Below are positions 18,014 through 26,955 of a stretch of DNA of 64,000 bases, in pieces (the stretch's first letter is position 1; each line of letters begins with the position of its first letter). The DNA is from Lactobacillus sp. (GTDB taxonomy: Bacteria > Bacillota > Bacilli > Lactobacillales > Lactobacillaceae): assembly GCA_030530865.1 (NCBI GenBank), contig JAUMUC010000003.1:105692-169691 (forward strand), given 5' to 3'. A program made the position numbers and the translations under genes. Below the pieces are notes generated by a model. That model was not told where the DNA came from. It ran no database searches and saw only the letters and a list, made by a program, of their open reading frames with translations.

Positions 18014-19273
18014 ATGAAGTTCGATATCATCGAAGACTTAAAGTGGCGTGGAGCCATTAACCAACAAACCGACGAAGAAGGTTTAAAAAAATATTTGGAA
18101 GAGCACGATGATTTAGCACTTTATTGTGGTACTGATCCAACAGGTGACTCATTACACATTGGTCACTTGATTCCATTTATGATTTTGAAGAGATTCCAAT
18201 TAGCTGGATACAAGCCAGTTATCTTAATCGGTGGTGCTACTGGTGAAATTGGAGATCCATCAGGTAGAAAAACAGAAAGAACTTTACAAGGTAAAGATCA
18301 AATTGCTGAAAACGCCAAAAAGTTAACTGCACAAATGGTTCGCCTATTTGGAACTGAAAACTTTGAAATCGTGAATAACGTTGACTGGCTTGGTCAAATG
18401 AATTTACTTGATTTCTTGCGTGATTACGGTAAATTATTCCAAGTTAACAAGATGATTGCTAAAGATGTTGTGGCAAGTCGGTTAGAAAATGGTATTTCTT
18501 TCACTGAATTTACCTACCAAATTATGCAATCTATCGATTTCTACATTTTAAATCGTGATCACGGTGTGCAATTGCAAATTGGTGGTAGTGACCAATGGGG
18601 TAATATTACTGCGGGTACTGACTTGATTCACCGCTTGGAAGGAAATGATCGTCCAGCATACGGATTAACTATTCCTTTAATGCTAAAGAGCGATGGTACT
18701 AAGTTTGGTAAATCAGCTGGTGGTGCTGTCTGGCTTGATCCTGAAAAGACCAGTCCTTACGAATTCTATCAATTCTGGATTAACCAAGAAGACCGTGACG
18801 TAATCAAGTACTTGAAGTACTTCACTTTCTTAAGTCATGAAGAAATTGATGAACTTGCTAAGAAAGTTGAAACTGAACCATTTAAGCGTGAAGCTCAAAA
18901 GCGTTTAGCTGAAGAAGTTACTAAGTTTGTTCACGGTCAAGCCGGCCTTGATGAAGCTAAAAAGGTCACTGAAGCACTCTTTAAGGGTAATGTTAAAGAT
19001 TTGACTGTTAAGCAAATCGAAGAAGCTTTAAAGAAGGCTCCTCAAGCCGAAGCTTCAAGTGAAAAAACTAATTTAGTTGATTTCTTGATGGAAACTGGTA
19101 TTGAAAAATCTAAGCGTCAAGCTCGCGAAGATATTCAAAATGGTGCCATTTATGTAAATGGTGAACGTCAACAAGATCTTGAATTTGAAGTGGATCCAAG
19201 TGCCAACTTTGAAGGTAAATACGTAATTATCCGTAAGGGTAAAAAGAAGTACACTTTGGTTACAATTAAATAA
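18014..19273 (+). CDS. tyrS: Tyrosyl-tRNA synthetase
   Basis: Class I synthetase charging tRNA-Tyr. 419 residues. The HIGH motif is in LHIGHLIP, the KMSKS equivalent is KFGKS, and 'GGSDQWGNITAGTDLIHR' is the family core. A C-terminal S4 RNA-binding domain covers about residues 350-419 (MIETGIEKSKRQAREDIQNGA-like). AGGAGG precedes the ATG. It starts 11 nt after the envelope gene stop with no T-box or terminator between, so it is probably read in part from the envelope operon. Confidence 0.95.
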   Translation: MKFDIIEDLKWRGAINQQTDEEGLKKYLEEHDDLALYCGTDPTGDSLHIGHLIPFMILKRFQLAGYKPVILIGGATGEIGDPSGRKTERTLQGKDQIAENAKKLTAQMVRLFGTENFEIVNNVDWLGQMNLLDFLRDYGKLFQVNKMIAKDVVASRLENGISFTEFTYQIMQSIDFYILNRDHGVQLQIGGSDQWGNITAGTDLIHRLEGNDRPAYGLTIPLMLKSDGTKFGKSAGGAVWLDPEKTSPYEFYQFWINQEDRDVIKYLKYFTFLSHEEIDELAKKVETEPFKREAQKRLAEEVTKFVHGQAGLDEAKKVTEALFKGNVKDLTVKQIEEALKKAPQAEASSEKTNLVDFLMETGIEKSKRQAREDIQNGAIYVNGERQQDLEFEVDPSANFEGKYVIIRKGKKKYTLVTIK

Positions 19274-19279
19274 AAGAAC

Positions 19280-19306
19280 AAGAGTACAGAAATGTGCTCT
19301 TTTTTG
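19280..19306 (+). terminator. Rho-independent terminator after tyrS
   Basis: AAGAGTAC/GTGCTCTT stem (one G-U) and T-run. Confidence 0.85.
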
Positions 19307-19400
19307 TTTATTTTTTAATTTTGTTAGTCATCAAGAAAAAAGTATTATAATATTCTTCAAAGAATTTAATATTATACTAATTCAGTAAGGAGGAGTTATC

Positions 19401-19580
19401 ATGAAGTCTAAAAAATGGCTTAGTATCCTTTGGAAGATATTTATTTTATATTCTTGCTTGTATTTTATTGTTGAAGGAATAATGGAAATAGTTGGTCAAC
19501 ATTATATTCATGGTATTTACAATCTTGTTATTGGTATAATCGGAGCCCTGTTTTTGGCTGCAGACTATATCAAAGATTAG
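19401..19580 (+). CDS. Small membrane protein, unknown
   Basis: 59-residue ORF preceded by AAGGAGGAG 7 nt before the ATG. Basic N-terminus MKSKKW, then hydrophobic stretches at about residues 7-24 and 40-54, ending in a charged tail (DYIKD). A TATAAT at about 19346-19351 could belong to its promoter. I do not recognise a family. Its neighbour at 19613 is similar in size and layout. Small two-segment proteins of this kind can be immunity or stress proteins, but nothing here proves either. Confidence 0.65.
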   Translation: MKSKKWLSILWKIFILYSCLYFIVEGIMEIVGQHYIHGIYNLVIGIIGALFLAADYIKD

Positions 19581-19612
19581 CAGTTCCTGTTTGATTGTGT
19601 GAGGTATAAATT

Positions 19613-19819
19613 ATGTCAGAAGATAAACTCGTGAACGTATTTGGAAAATTTCTTACTATCGTTATTTATGTATTTCAAGCTGCATTTACAGTTGCTTGCA
19701 TTGGCATGATTTATTATGCTATTGCTGGTTATGAACATGACCTTGTAAAAAAAGTTGTTGAAATAGTATTTGGATTAGCTATTCTAATTTTTATGTATCA
19801 CCCAAGTAAAAAATCATAG
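19613..19819 (+). CDS. Small membrane protein, unknown
   Basis: 68 residues with two hydrophobic segments (about 15-38 and 46-61) and a basic C-terminus (HPSKKS). GTGAGG lies about 9 nt before the ATG. It follows the 59-residue protein after 32 nt and is followed by a terminator, so the two form a small transcription unit between tyrS and tRNA-Thr. No family recognised. Confidence 0.65.
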   Translation: MSEDKLVNVFGKFLTIVIYVFQAAFTVACIGMIYYAIAGYEHDLVKKVVEIVFGLAILIFMYHPSKKS

Positions 19820-19851
19820 GTATGACAGTAAAGTTATAAATAGTGTAAAAT

Positions 19852-19875
19852 AGAGTGCATTAAGCACTCTTTTTT
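19852..19875 (+). terminator. Rho-independent terminator
   Basis: AGAGTGC/GCACTCT stem, ATTAA loop, T-run. It ends 3 nt before the tRNA. Confidence 0.85.
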
Positions 19876-19878
19876 GAT

Positions 19879-19951
19879 GCCGTTTTAGCTCAGAAGGTAG
19901 AGCACCGCCGTGGTAAGGAGGAGGTCCCCAGTTCAAATCTGGGAAACGGCT
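19879..19951 (+). tRNA. tRNA-Thr (GGU anticodon)
   Basis: 73 nt cloverleaf: acceptor GCCGTTT/AAACGGC, D-arm GCTC/GAGC, anticodon stem CCGCC/GGAGG with loop GTGGTAA (T33, anticodon GGT), T-arm CCCAG/CTGGG with TTCAAAT, discriminator T. CCA is not encoded. The anticodon stem contains a G29-A41 mismatch. No promoter hexamers are obvious in the 3 nt after the preceding terminator, so it may be read through from upstream. Confidence 0.93.
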
Positions 19952-19974
19952 TTGTTTTGATTAAAGGAGTTAAT

Positions 19975-20619
19975 ATGGATCGAAAAGCAGTTGCCAATTT
20001 TGTCAAAGAAAAGCTTAAAGACGAACGGACAGGTCATGATTTTTACCATGGTGAACGTGTGGCTAAGTTAGCTGAAAAAATGTATCTTGCCGATTACCCA
20101 GCAGGTGAATTGGCTGATATCGTTTATACTGCTGGCTTTGTTCATGATGTTATTGATGAAAAAGTGACAGATAATCCAGATCAGAGCTTACAAGAAGTGT
20201 TAGCCTTTTTGAAAACACAACAATTATCTCTTGATGAACTTAACGATATCGAATATACCATTACGCACATGTCATATTCGAAAAATATTGAGCATCATTA
20301 TGAATTGCCATTAATTGGTAAATATGTTCAAGATGCAGATCGAATTGAAAGTCTAGGTGCAATCGGGATTGCTCGTGCCTTTCAATTTGGTGGAAAACAT
20401 GGCAATCTAATTTATGATCCGGCTATTAAGCCTGAAAAACTGGTGAGCTATGAACAATATCGTCATCATGAAGAAACAACGATTAACCATTTTTATGAAA
20501 AATTGTTCCATTTAGAAAAGTTGATGAATACGACAAGCGGAAGGGCTGAGGCTCACCGGCGAACTCAATTTATGCATGAATTTGTTGATGAATTTTTGAA
20601 AGAATGGAACGTTGACTAA
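19975..20619 (+). CDS. HD-domain phosphohydrolase
   Basis: 214 residues. Metal-binding HD motif: H in '[10 protein letters not shown]' (about residues 20-30), HD in '[10 protein letters not shown]' (about 61) and D in [13 protein letters not shown] (about 118). This is the YedJ/YpgQ-like group of nucleotide or small phosphate-ester hydrolases; substrate unknown. The chosen ATG has AAAGGAG upstream. An earlier in-frame start at 19957 overlaps the tRNA flank and lacks a site. The cyclophilin gene follows 10 nt later. Confidence 0.85.
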   Translation: MDRKAVANFVKEKLKDERTGHDFYHGERVAKLAEKMYLADYPAGELADIVYTAGFVHDVIDEKVTDNPDQSLQEVLAFLKTQQLSLDELNDIEYTITHMSYSKNIEHHYELPLIGKYVQDADRIESLGAIGIARAFQFGGKHGNLIYDPAIKPEKLVSYEQYRHHEETTINHFYEKLFHLEKLMNTTSGRAEAHRRTQFMHEFVDEFLKEWNVD

Positions 20620-20629
20620 AGGAGAAAAT

Positions 20630-21211
20630 ATGGATTACCCACAATTAAAATTAGCAGATGTAACTGGACCAAAAGCGTTAATTAAAACTAATATGGGAGA
20701 CATTGAAATTCAATTATTTGAAAAGCAAGCTCCTAAGACAGTTGAAAACTTCGTGACCTTGGCGAAAAAGGGTTATTATGATGGAGTTATTTTTCACCGG
20801 GTAATTAGTGACTTCATGATTCAAGGTGGTGACCCTACTGGTACAGGTATGGGCGGTGAAAGTATTTGGGGCGAAGCCTTTGAAGATGAGTTTTCTGATG
20901 AGCTGTTTAATTTGCGTGGGGCTTTATCAATGGCCAATGCTGGTCCTAATACCAACGGTAGTCAATTTTTCATCGTGCAAAATAAAAATATGCCTAAGCG
21001 AATTCGTCATGGTATGGTTGATGCTGGCTATCCTAAGGAGATTATCAATGCCTACAAGCAAGGTGGTACTCCTTGGCTTGATGGCCATCATACTGTTTTT
21101 GGCCAAGTGATTAATGGCATGGATGTTGTTGATAAAATTGCTAAGGTGAAAACCGACTTTCAAGATAAACCTGAAAAAGATGTTACTATTGAAGCAATAA
21201 CAATTAGTTAG
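20630..21211 (+). CDS. Cyclophilin-type peptidyl-prolyl isomerase
   Basis: 193-residue cytoplasmic PPIase without a signal peptide. Core motifs '[22 protein letters not shown]', [16 protein letters not shown] and [15 protein letters not shown] are canonical, including the catalytic Arg. An insertion of about 25 residues ([19 protein letters not shown] region) before the HTVFG motif is common in lactobacilli-type cyclophilins. The start ATG 20630 follows AAAGGAG. Confidence 0.92.
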   Translation: MDYPQLKLADVTGPKALIKTNMGDIEIQLFEKQAPKTVENFVTLAKKGYYDGVIFHRVISDFMIQGGDPTGTGMGGESIWGEAFEDEFSDELFNLRGALSMANAGPNTNGSQFFIVQNKNMPKRIRHGMVDAGYPKEIINAYKQGGTPWLDGHHTVFGQVINGMDVVDKIAKVKTDFQDKPEKDVTIEAITIS

Positions 21212-21221
21212 AGGTGATTTT

Positions 21222-22532
21222 ATGGATAAAGAATTAACTTTTAAGGAAATCAAGCAATATCAAGCTGCTTATCGAAATACTGAAAACAAAGTCAAAGAAC
21301 GGGCTAGTTCAAAGTCTGGTGTTAGAGTGGCAAGCTATAATGCAGCGGTCTCTAATCAAATTAATCGGACTTTTTCAATTGAAGTTCCAACTGATAACGT
21401 AACTGATCAAAAACAATCTGGTCGCTGCTGGCTCTTCGCTGGATTGAACGTATTACGTCATCAATTTGCTAAGAAATATCATGTTAAGAATTTTACTTTT
21501 TCACAAAATCATTTATTCTTCTGGGACCGACTTGAAAGAGCTAATATCTTTTTAAATCATATTATCGATACCGCAGACAAGCCATTAGATGATCGCTACG
21601 TGCAAAGCTATTTGAGTTCACCTGTTTCTGATGGTGGACAATGGCATATGGCAATTTCTTTAATTAGAAAATATGGTTTGTTACCTAGCTATGCTCATGA
21701 AGAAAGCTTTTCTGCCAACAATACTGCAACTTTTAACGGTTATTTGAATAATAAGATGCGTGAGAATGCATTAGTTTTAAGAAAGTTAGTTGCAGCAGGT
21801 GACAAAGCAGCTGCTATGGCTAAAAAAGAAGAGTTCTTAGCTGAAGTTTACCGGATGGTTGCAATCGCCTTTGGTGAACCCGCAGATCAATTTGTGCTTG
21901 AATATCAAGATGATGATGGTAAATACCATAATGATGGTCAAATGAGTCCACAAGATTTCTTTAAGAACTATTTTGAAGATGATTTGGATGACTATGTTGT
22001 TTTATTCAATGCTCCAGACCACGAATATGATAAGTTGTATGGCTTACCATTTGAAGATAATGTCGAAAATGGAAGCCCAGTGCGTTTCTTAAACACTAAA
22101 ATTGAAGTTCTTAAGGACGCTGCAATCAAGCAATTGCAAGCTGGCGAAACTATTTGGTTCGGTTGTGATGTAGGTAAAGAAAGTGATCGTCAAGCTGGAA
22201 TTTTGGCAACTGACCTTTACGCAACTGATGAACTTTTTGGCATTAATACTAAGTTAAACAAAGAAGAACGTTTATTAACTAGAGCCAGTGGTTCTACCCA
22301 TGCGATGACGCTAGTTGGAGTAGATTTAGTTGATGGTCAACCGACTAAATGGAAGATTGAAAATTCTTGGGGAACTAAGGTAGGAGATAAGGGCTACTTT
22401 GTCATGACTGACAAATGGTTTGACGAATATCTCTTTAAAGTTGTTGTGAAAAAACAATATCTACCTGAATCATTAGTTAAAATTAGTGAAGGGGATGCGA
22501 CTGACGTTGCCCCATGGGATTCAATGGCATAA
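21222..22532 (+). CDS. C1-family aminopeptidase (PepC/PepE-like)
   Basis: Cytoplasmic cysteine peptidase of the bleomycin hydrolase family that releases residues from imported casein-type peptides. 436 residues. Active site Cys in QSGRCWLFAGLN (about residue 70), His in STHAMTLVGV and Asn in IENSWG. Length and tail (VAPWDSMA) fit the PepE/PepG subgroup better than PepC. A second, longer member is at 51716. AGAGGTGAT precedes the ATG. The cyclophilin, this gene and the HD protein are closely spaced and probably cotranscribed. Confidence 0.9.
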   Translation: MDKELTFKEIKQYQAAYRNTENKVKERASSKSGVRVASYNAAVSNQINRTFSIEVPTDNVTDQKQSGRCWLFAGLNVLRHQFAKKYHVKNFTFSQNHLFFWDRLERANIFLNHIIDTADKPLDDRYVQSYLSSPVSDGGQWHMAISLIRKYGLLPSYAHEESFSANNTATFNGYLNNKMRENALVLRKLVAAGDKAAAMAKKEEFLAEVYRMVAIAFGEPADQFVLEYQDDDGKYHNDGQMSPQDFFKNYFEDDLDDYVVLFNAPDHEYDKLYGLPFEDNVENGSPVRFLNTKIEVLKDAAIKQLQAGETIWFGCDVGKESDRQAGILATDLYATDELFGINTKLNKEERLLTRASGSTHAMTLVGVDLVDGQPTKWKIENSWGTKVGDKGYFVMTDKWFDEYLFKVVVKKQYLPESLVKISEGDATDVAPWDSMA

Positions 22533-22570
22533 AAAAAGACAGACAAGAATTTCTTGTCTGTCTTTTCTTT
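22531..22570. terminator. Bidirectional terminator between the aminopeptidase and purB
   Basis: 12-bp perfect inverted repeat GACAGACAAGAA...TTCTTGTCTGTC with A-run and T-run on both sides. Nearly identical to the terminator at 26321. Confidence 0.9.
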
Positions 22571-23862
22571 TACTTGAAAACACGATTGAAAATATCATCA
22601 ACATAACGTAAGTGATAACGATAATCAAAGGCATCATCAATCTCACTTGTACTCAAGTAGTCGGTGATTGGACTTTGTAAGACCAATTCTTTAAATGATT
22701 GGTGGTTTGCCCAAGATTTAGCAGTTAATCCTTGGACTAAATCATATGCTTGTTCACGGCTTAGTCCAGCTTCGTCAATCAATTTTAATAAAAGACGTTG
22801 TGAGTAAATTAAGCCATAGGTCTTAGTCATATTTTCTTTCATGGTGTCTTCGAAAACATCAAGATTAGTCATAATACGATTAAAGCGTGTCAGCATATAA
22901 TCTAGAGCGATTGTGCTGTCAGGTAAAATGATTCTTTCAGCACTAGAATGTGAAATATCACGCTCGTGCCATAAAGTTACATTCTCAAAAGCTGTCAACA
23001 TGTGGCCACGAATAACTCGTGCCATTCCACAAATGTTTTCTGAACCAATCGGATTACGCTTATGGGGCATGGCTGATGAACCTTTTTGACCTGCATTAAA
23101 GTGTTCTTCAACTTCGTGAATTTCTGATCGTTGTAAGGCTCTGATTTCAGTTGCCCAATTTTCAAGGCTGGTTGCGATTAAAGCGAGAGTGGCTAAATAA
23201 TCGGCATGTAAATCACGAGGCAAGACTTGGGTGGTGATTTTTTGCCGAGTTAAGCCAAGATCTTTTAAGACATATTCTTCAACTTCAGGTGGAATATTAG
23301 CGAAAGTTCCGACTGCTCCAGAAATTTTACCAGAATCGACAGCATGACTTGTTTGTTTGAAACGGTCGATGTTACGTTCTAATTCAGCGTAAAAGCGGGC
23401 CATTTTTAAGCCAAAAGTAATTGGCTCAGCTTGAACGCCATGAGTTCGTCCCATCATTACCGTATATTTGTATTTTTCGGCTAGCTTTTTAAAAGTCGTT
23501 TTTAACTGCTCAAGATCATCTAAAATGATTTCATTGGCTTCTTTTAAAAGCACCCCTTGAGCTGTATCAACTACATCAGTTGATGTGAGTCCATAGTGAA
23601 CCCATTTCTTTTCTTCGCCAAGACTTTCTGAGACTGCACGAGTAAAAGCAACTAAATCATGATGAGTTTCTGCTTCTAGTTCAGCGATTCTCGTTACCGA
23701 AAAGCTGGCATTTTTTAAGAGGCTGTTTAAATCATCATCGGGGACTTCACCTAATTTATTCCAAGCTTTACAGACAGAAAGTTCAACTTTGAGCCAAGCT
23801 TGATATTTGTGCTCGAGTGACCAAATTTTTCCCATTTCTGGGCGAGTATAACGATCTAACAT
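22570..23862 (-). CDS. purB: Adenylosuccinate lyase
   Basis: Splits SAICAR and adenylosuccinate in purine synthesis. 430 residues. Signature GSSAMPHKRNP near residue 265, and 'MGRTHGVQAEPITFG' near 140. ATG 23862 chosen because GGGAG lies at good spacing and the next residues LDRYTRPEMGKIWS match the family N-terminus. One nucleotide separates it from the purA stop, so purA-purB is one operon. Confidence 0.95.
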   Translation of the reverse strand: MLDRYTRPEMGKIWSLEHKYQAWLKVELSVCKAWNKLGEVPDDDLNSLLKNASFSVTRIAELEAETHHDLVAFTRAVSESLGEEKKWVHYGLTSTDVVDTAQGVLLKEANEIILDDLEQLKTTFKKLAEKYKYTVMMGRTHGVQAEPITFGLKMARFYAELERNIDRFKQTSHAVDSGKISGAVGTFANIPPEVEEYVLKDLGLTRQKITTQVLPRDLHADYLATLALIATSLENWATEIRALQRSEIHEVEEHFNAGQKGSSAMPHKRNPIGSENICGMARVIRGHMLTAFENVTLWHERDISHSSAERIILPDSTIALDYMLTRFNRIMTNLDVFEDTMKENMTKTYGLIYSQRLLLKLIDEAGLSREQAYDLVQGLTAKSWANHQSFKELVLQSPITDYLSTSEIDDAFDYRYHLRYVDDIFNRVFK

Positions 23863-23863
23863 C

Positions 23864-25153
23864 TTAATTCTCCCATGGATTACGGACAACAATTGTTTGG
23901 AGACGGTCAGGTCCGACAGAAACCGTCACTAGAGGAACTTGACTGATTTCTTCGATTCGCTTTAAAAATGCTTTAGCATTTTCAGGTAAGTCCGTGTATT
24001 CCTTGACTTGGCTAATATCTTCTTTCCATGCTGGTAAAGTTTCATAGATCGGATGACATGCATCTAATTCGGACAAGCTAGCAGGGTAGTAGTCAATTTT
24101 TTCACCAGCTAATTCGTAAGTGTTAGCTATTTTAATTTCGTCGAAACCTGAAAAAACATCTAAAATGTTCAAACTTAAAGCGTTAATTCCAGAAACGCGA
24201 ATGGCATGGCGAAGTGCAACCGCATCAAACCAACCGATTCGACGGGGGCGACCAGTAACTGTACCGTATTCATGAGCAATATCTCGAATTTTGTCACCAG
24301 TTTGATTAGTTAATTCAGTAGGGAATGGACCAGCTCCAACTCTAGTGGTGTAAGCCTTAATCACACCGATGATAGTATCTAACTTGTTAGCTCCGACACC
24401 GATTCCAGCAGCAATACCGCCAGAAATAGTGTTTGAAGAAGTTACAAATGGATAAGTACCTTCATCGATATCCAGCATAACCCCTTGAGCACCTTCAAAT
24501 AATACTCGTTCGTCTCGCTTTAAGGCATCGTTGATTAAGACAGAAGTATCAGTCACAAAAGGTTTTAACTTACGTCCATATTCAAGATATTTTTCAAAAA
24601 TTGGTTCGAATTCAAGTGGCTCTTGATTATAGATTTTAGTGAAAAGAGAATTTTTATAAGCAAGGTTACTTTCCAATTTTTCCTTGAAAGTAGCTTCCTC
24701 TAATAAGTCACAGACACGGATGCCGTTTCTAGCAGCTTTATCCATATATGCGGGGCCAATACCGTTTTTAGTAGTTCCGATTTTATTTTTTCCTTTAGCG
24801 AGTTCTTGATATTCGTCCTCTAAAATGTGGTAAGGCATAATCACATGAGCTCGGTTAGAAATTTTTAAGCCTGAAGTATCGATACCGCTATCAGCTAAAG
24901 TGGCTAATTCACTGAATAAGACTTCAGGATTAATGACAACGCCGTTTCCAACGACAGCACCTTTTTTAGCAGCAAAAATTCCTGAAGGAATTAAACGCAT
25001 TTTAAATTCGTGACCGTTAAATTCGATGGTATGGCCAGCGTTGTTACCACCATTTGAGCGAACTGCCCAATCAGCTTGTTCACTGAAATAATCGGTGATT
25101 TTACCTTTTCCTTCATCGCCCCATTGACTTCCGATAATTGCAATTGATGACAT
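23864..25153 (-). CDS. purA: Adenylosuccinate synthase
   Basis: GTP-dependent conversion of IMP and aspartate to adenylosuccinate, the first committed AMP step. 429 residues. GDEGKGK P-loop near residue 11, 'NGGNNAGHT', '[14 protein letters not shown]' and '[16 protein letters not shown]' are canonical. Start 25153 has AAAGGAG; a longer frame reading up to 25189 lacks a site. With guaC divergent, the locus balances AMP/GMP interconversion. Confidence 0.96.
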   Translation of the reverse strand: MSSIAIIGSQWGDEGKGKITDYFSEQADWAVRSNGGNNAGHTIEFNGHEFKMRLIPSGIFAAKKGAVVGNGVVINPEVLFSELATLADSGIDTSGLKISNRAHVIMPYHILEDEYQELAKGKNKIGTTKNGIGPAYMDKAARNGIRVCDLLEEATFKEKLESNLAYKNSLFTKIYNQEPLEFEPIFEKYLEYGRKLKPFVTDTSVLINDALKRDERVLFEGAQGVMLDIDEGTYPFVTSSNTISGGIAAGIGVGANKLDTIIGVIKAYTTRVGAGPFPTELTNQTGDKIRDIAHEYGTVTGRPRRIGWFDAVALRHAIRVSGINALSLNILDVFSGFDEIKIANTYELAGEKIDYYPASLSELDACHPIYETLPAWKEDISQVKEYTDLPENAKAFLKRIEEISQVPLVTVSVGPDRLQTIVVRNPWEN

Positions 25154-25188
25154 GACAATTCTCCTTTTCTGCTCTTCAAAACGTAACA

Positions 25189-25217
25189 AGTGTAGCAGGT
25201 AAAAAAATGCAAGTCAA
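25189..25217 (-). promoter_or_regulatory. Promoter for purA-purB
   Basis: On the minus strand TTGACT, 17 nt, TACACT, ending 36 nt before the purA ATG. Good hexamers and ideal spacing. Confidence 0.7.
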
Positions 25218-25266
25218 GAAAAACACGAACAAAATATAAAATATACTTTTAAAAGTTCTTGAAAAG

Positions 25267-25295
25267 TTGACAAAAAATCTAAATCTAGATATATT
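25267..25295 (+). promoter_or_regulatory. Promoter for guaC
   Basis: TTGACA, 17 nt, TATATT, 35 nt before the GTG start. Near consensus. It is divergent from the purA promoter, with 49 bp between the -35 boxes. Confidence 0.8.
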
Positions 25296-25329
25296 GATCA
25301 TGTAACTTTTAAAGATTGAGGAGATCACT

Positions 25330-26322
25330 GTGAGCAATTATTATAGCTTAGAAGCCTTTGATTATGACGATATTCAATTGGTTCCCAATAAATGTATTAT
25401 TAAAAGCCGGTCAGAAGCCGATACTAGTGTTAAGTTTGGAACACGAACATTCAAACTTCCAGTAGTTCCAGCAAACATGGAAAGTGTTATCGATGATGAC
25501 TTAGCTGTTTGGCTAGCCGAAAATGGTTATTACTATGTAATGCATCGGTTTGAACCTGAAAAACGACCAGCATTTATCAAAATGATGCATGAAAAAGGGC
25601 TGTTCGCCTCAATTTCAGTTGGTATTAAAGATGCTGAATATGATTTCATTGATCAATTGGTGAAAGACAAGTTAATACCTGAATATATTACAATCGATGT
25701 TGCTCATGGGCATTCTGATTATGTGATCAAGATGATTCACTATATTAAAGAAAAGATGCCTGATAGCTTTTTAACGGCTGGAAACATTGCAACACCAGAA
25801 GCGGTTAGAGAGTTAGAAAATGCTGGGGCAGATGCTACTAAAGTGGGAATTGGACCAGGTAGAGCCTGCATTACTAAATTGAAAACTGGATTCGGTACCG
25901 GTGGCTGGCAATTAGCTGCTTTGAGAATGTGTAGTAAAGCTGCCAGAAAGCCATTAATTGCTGACGGTGGTGTGAGATATAATGGTGATATTGCTAAGTC
26001 GGTGCGTTTTGGTGCCAGCATGGTGATGATTGGTTCTCTTTTTGCTGGACATGAAGAAACTCCGGGCCATTTGTTAGAAATTGATGGTAAGAAGTATAAG
26101 CAATATTGGGGTTCAGCTTCTCAACAACAAAAGGGTGCCTACCGCAATGTTGAAGGTAAAGAAATGCTAGTTCCTTATCGAGGCTCTATTAAGGACACTT
26201 TGGAAGAAATGGAAGAAGACTTACAATCAGCGATTTCTTATGCTGGTGGACGTGATTTATCAGCAATTAGAGTTGTTGATTATGTCATTGTTAAGTCAAA
26301 TATCTTAGTTGGCGATAAATAA
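25330..26322 (+). CDS. guaC: GMP reductase
   Basis: NADPH-dependent deamination of GMP to IMP. 330 residues. The GMP reductase version of the IMPDH loop is present: [20 protein letters not shown] with catalytic Cys near residue 180. There is no CBS domain, and '[20 protein letters not shown]' forms the phosphate site. GTG start with TTGAGGAG upstream. It faces away from purA-purB, so IMP made here can be turned to AMP by the neighbours. Confidence 0.92.
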   Translation: MSNYYSLEAFDYDDIQLVPNKCIIKSRSEADTSVKFGTRTFKLPVVPANMESVIDDDLAVWLAENGYYYVMHRFEPEKRPAFIKMMHEKGLFASISVGIKDAEYDFIDQLVKDKLIPEYITIDVAHGHSDYVIKMIHYIKEKMPDSFLTAGNIATPEAVRELENAGADATKVGIGPGRACITKLKTGFGTGGWQLAALRMCSKAARKPLIADGGVRYNGDIAKSVRFGASMVMIGSLFAGHEETPGHLLEIDGKKYKQYWGSASQQQKGAYRNVEGKEMLVPYRGSIKDTLEEMEEDLQSAISYAGGRDLSAIRVVDYVIVKSNILVGDK

Positions 26323-26358
26323 AAAAAGACAGGCAAGAATTTCTTGTCTGTCTTTTTA
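26321..26358. terminator. Bidirectional terminator after guaC
   Basis: Inverted repeat GACAGGCAAGAA...TTCTTGTCTGTC (one G-U), A-run and T-run. It differs from the 22531 terminator by a single base in the stem. Confidence 0.9.
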
Positions 26359-26367
26359 CTTGAGGGG

Positions 26368-26940
26368 TTATTTTTGCTTCATCAAGTATGAATAAAGCAT
26401 ACCATTTTGCAAATCACTTGTATCAATACCAAGTGTCTCAGCAATTTTGTAACTGAAAGCTAATGCAGTAGCAGGTCCACGACTAGTAATTAGTTTTTCG
26501 CGGGAGTCGACGATGACAATGTCATCTGAAAAAGTGCTTTGGGGATTATTGCTACTAATATCTTTTTCAAAACCAGGGTAACAAGTATAATTTGCTTTTT
26601 GCAAAAGTCCATAGCGATCAAAGGCAATTGGAGCAGCACACATCGCTGCACACCATTTGCCATCTGCATGGCGTTTTTTCATAAGTCCCATCAGTTTGTC
26701 GTTATCTCTAAGATTTTCAGCACCAGTCATTCCACCTGGAAAACTGACTAAGTCATAATCATATAAATCATCCGCGAGAATCTTATCACAACTAAACTTG
26801 ATATCGTGGCCACCTGTGATTTCAAGTTTGGTTAACCCAACCATATCACAGGTAATTCCCAATCGACGTAATACATCAACTTGGGTTAGTCCTTCGATTT
26901 CTTCGCAACCATCTGCGAAAACAACAGCTACTTTTGGCAT
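26368..26940 (-). CDS. DJ-1/PfpI (YajL-like) family protein
   Basis: 190-residue DJ-1 fold. The nucleophile elbow 'CAAMCAAPIAFD' holds the conserved Cys near residue 100, and a Glu in 'FADGCEEIEG' near residue 15-18 completes the site. Members act as glyoxalase/deglycase or redox-stress proteins; the activity here is not determined. AAGGAG-type site before the ATG. It follows the multicopper oxidase by 15 nt on the same strand, so the two are probably cotranscribed. Confidence 0.88.
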   Translation of the reverse strand: MPKVAVVFADGCEEIEGLTQVDVLRRLGITCDMVGLTKLEITGGHDIKFSCDKILADDLYDYDLVSFPGGMTGAENLRDNDKLMGLMKKRHADGKWCAAMCAAPIAFDRYGLLQKANYTCYPGFEKDISSNNPQSTFSDDIVIVDSREKLITSRGPATALAFSYKIAETLGIDTSDLQNGMLYSYLMKQK

Positions 26941-26955
26941 AGGCTTTCTCCTTAA

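Noticed and set aside
25220-25235. Possible PurR PurBox (CGAAC) upstream of purA
   Set aside because: Only about 10 of 13 positions fit the consensus, and no second box at the expected spacing was found.
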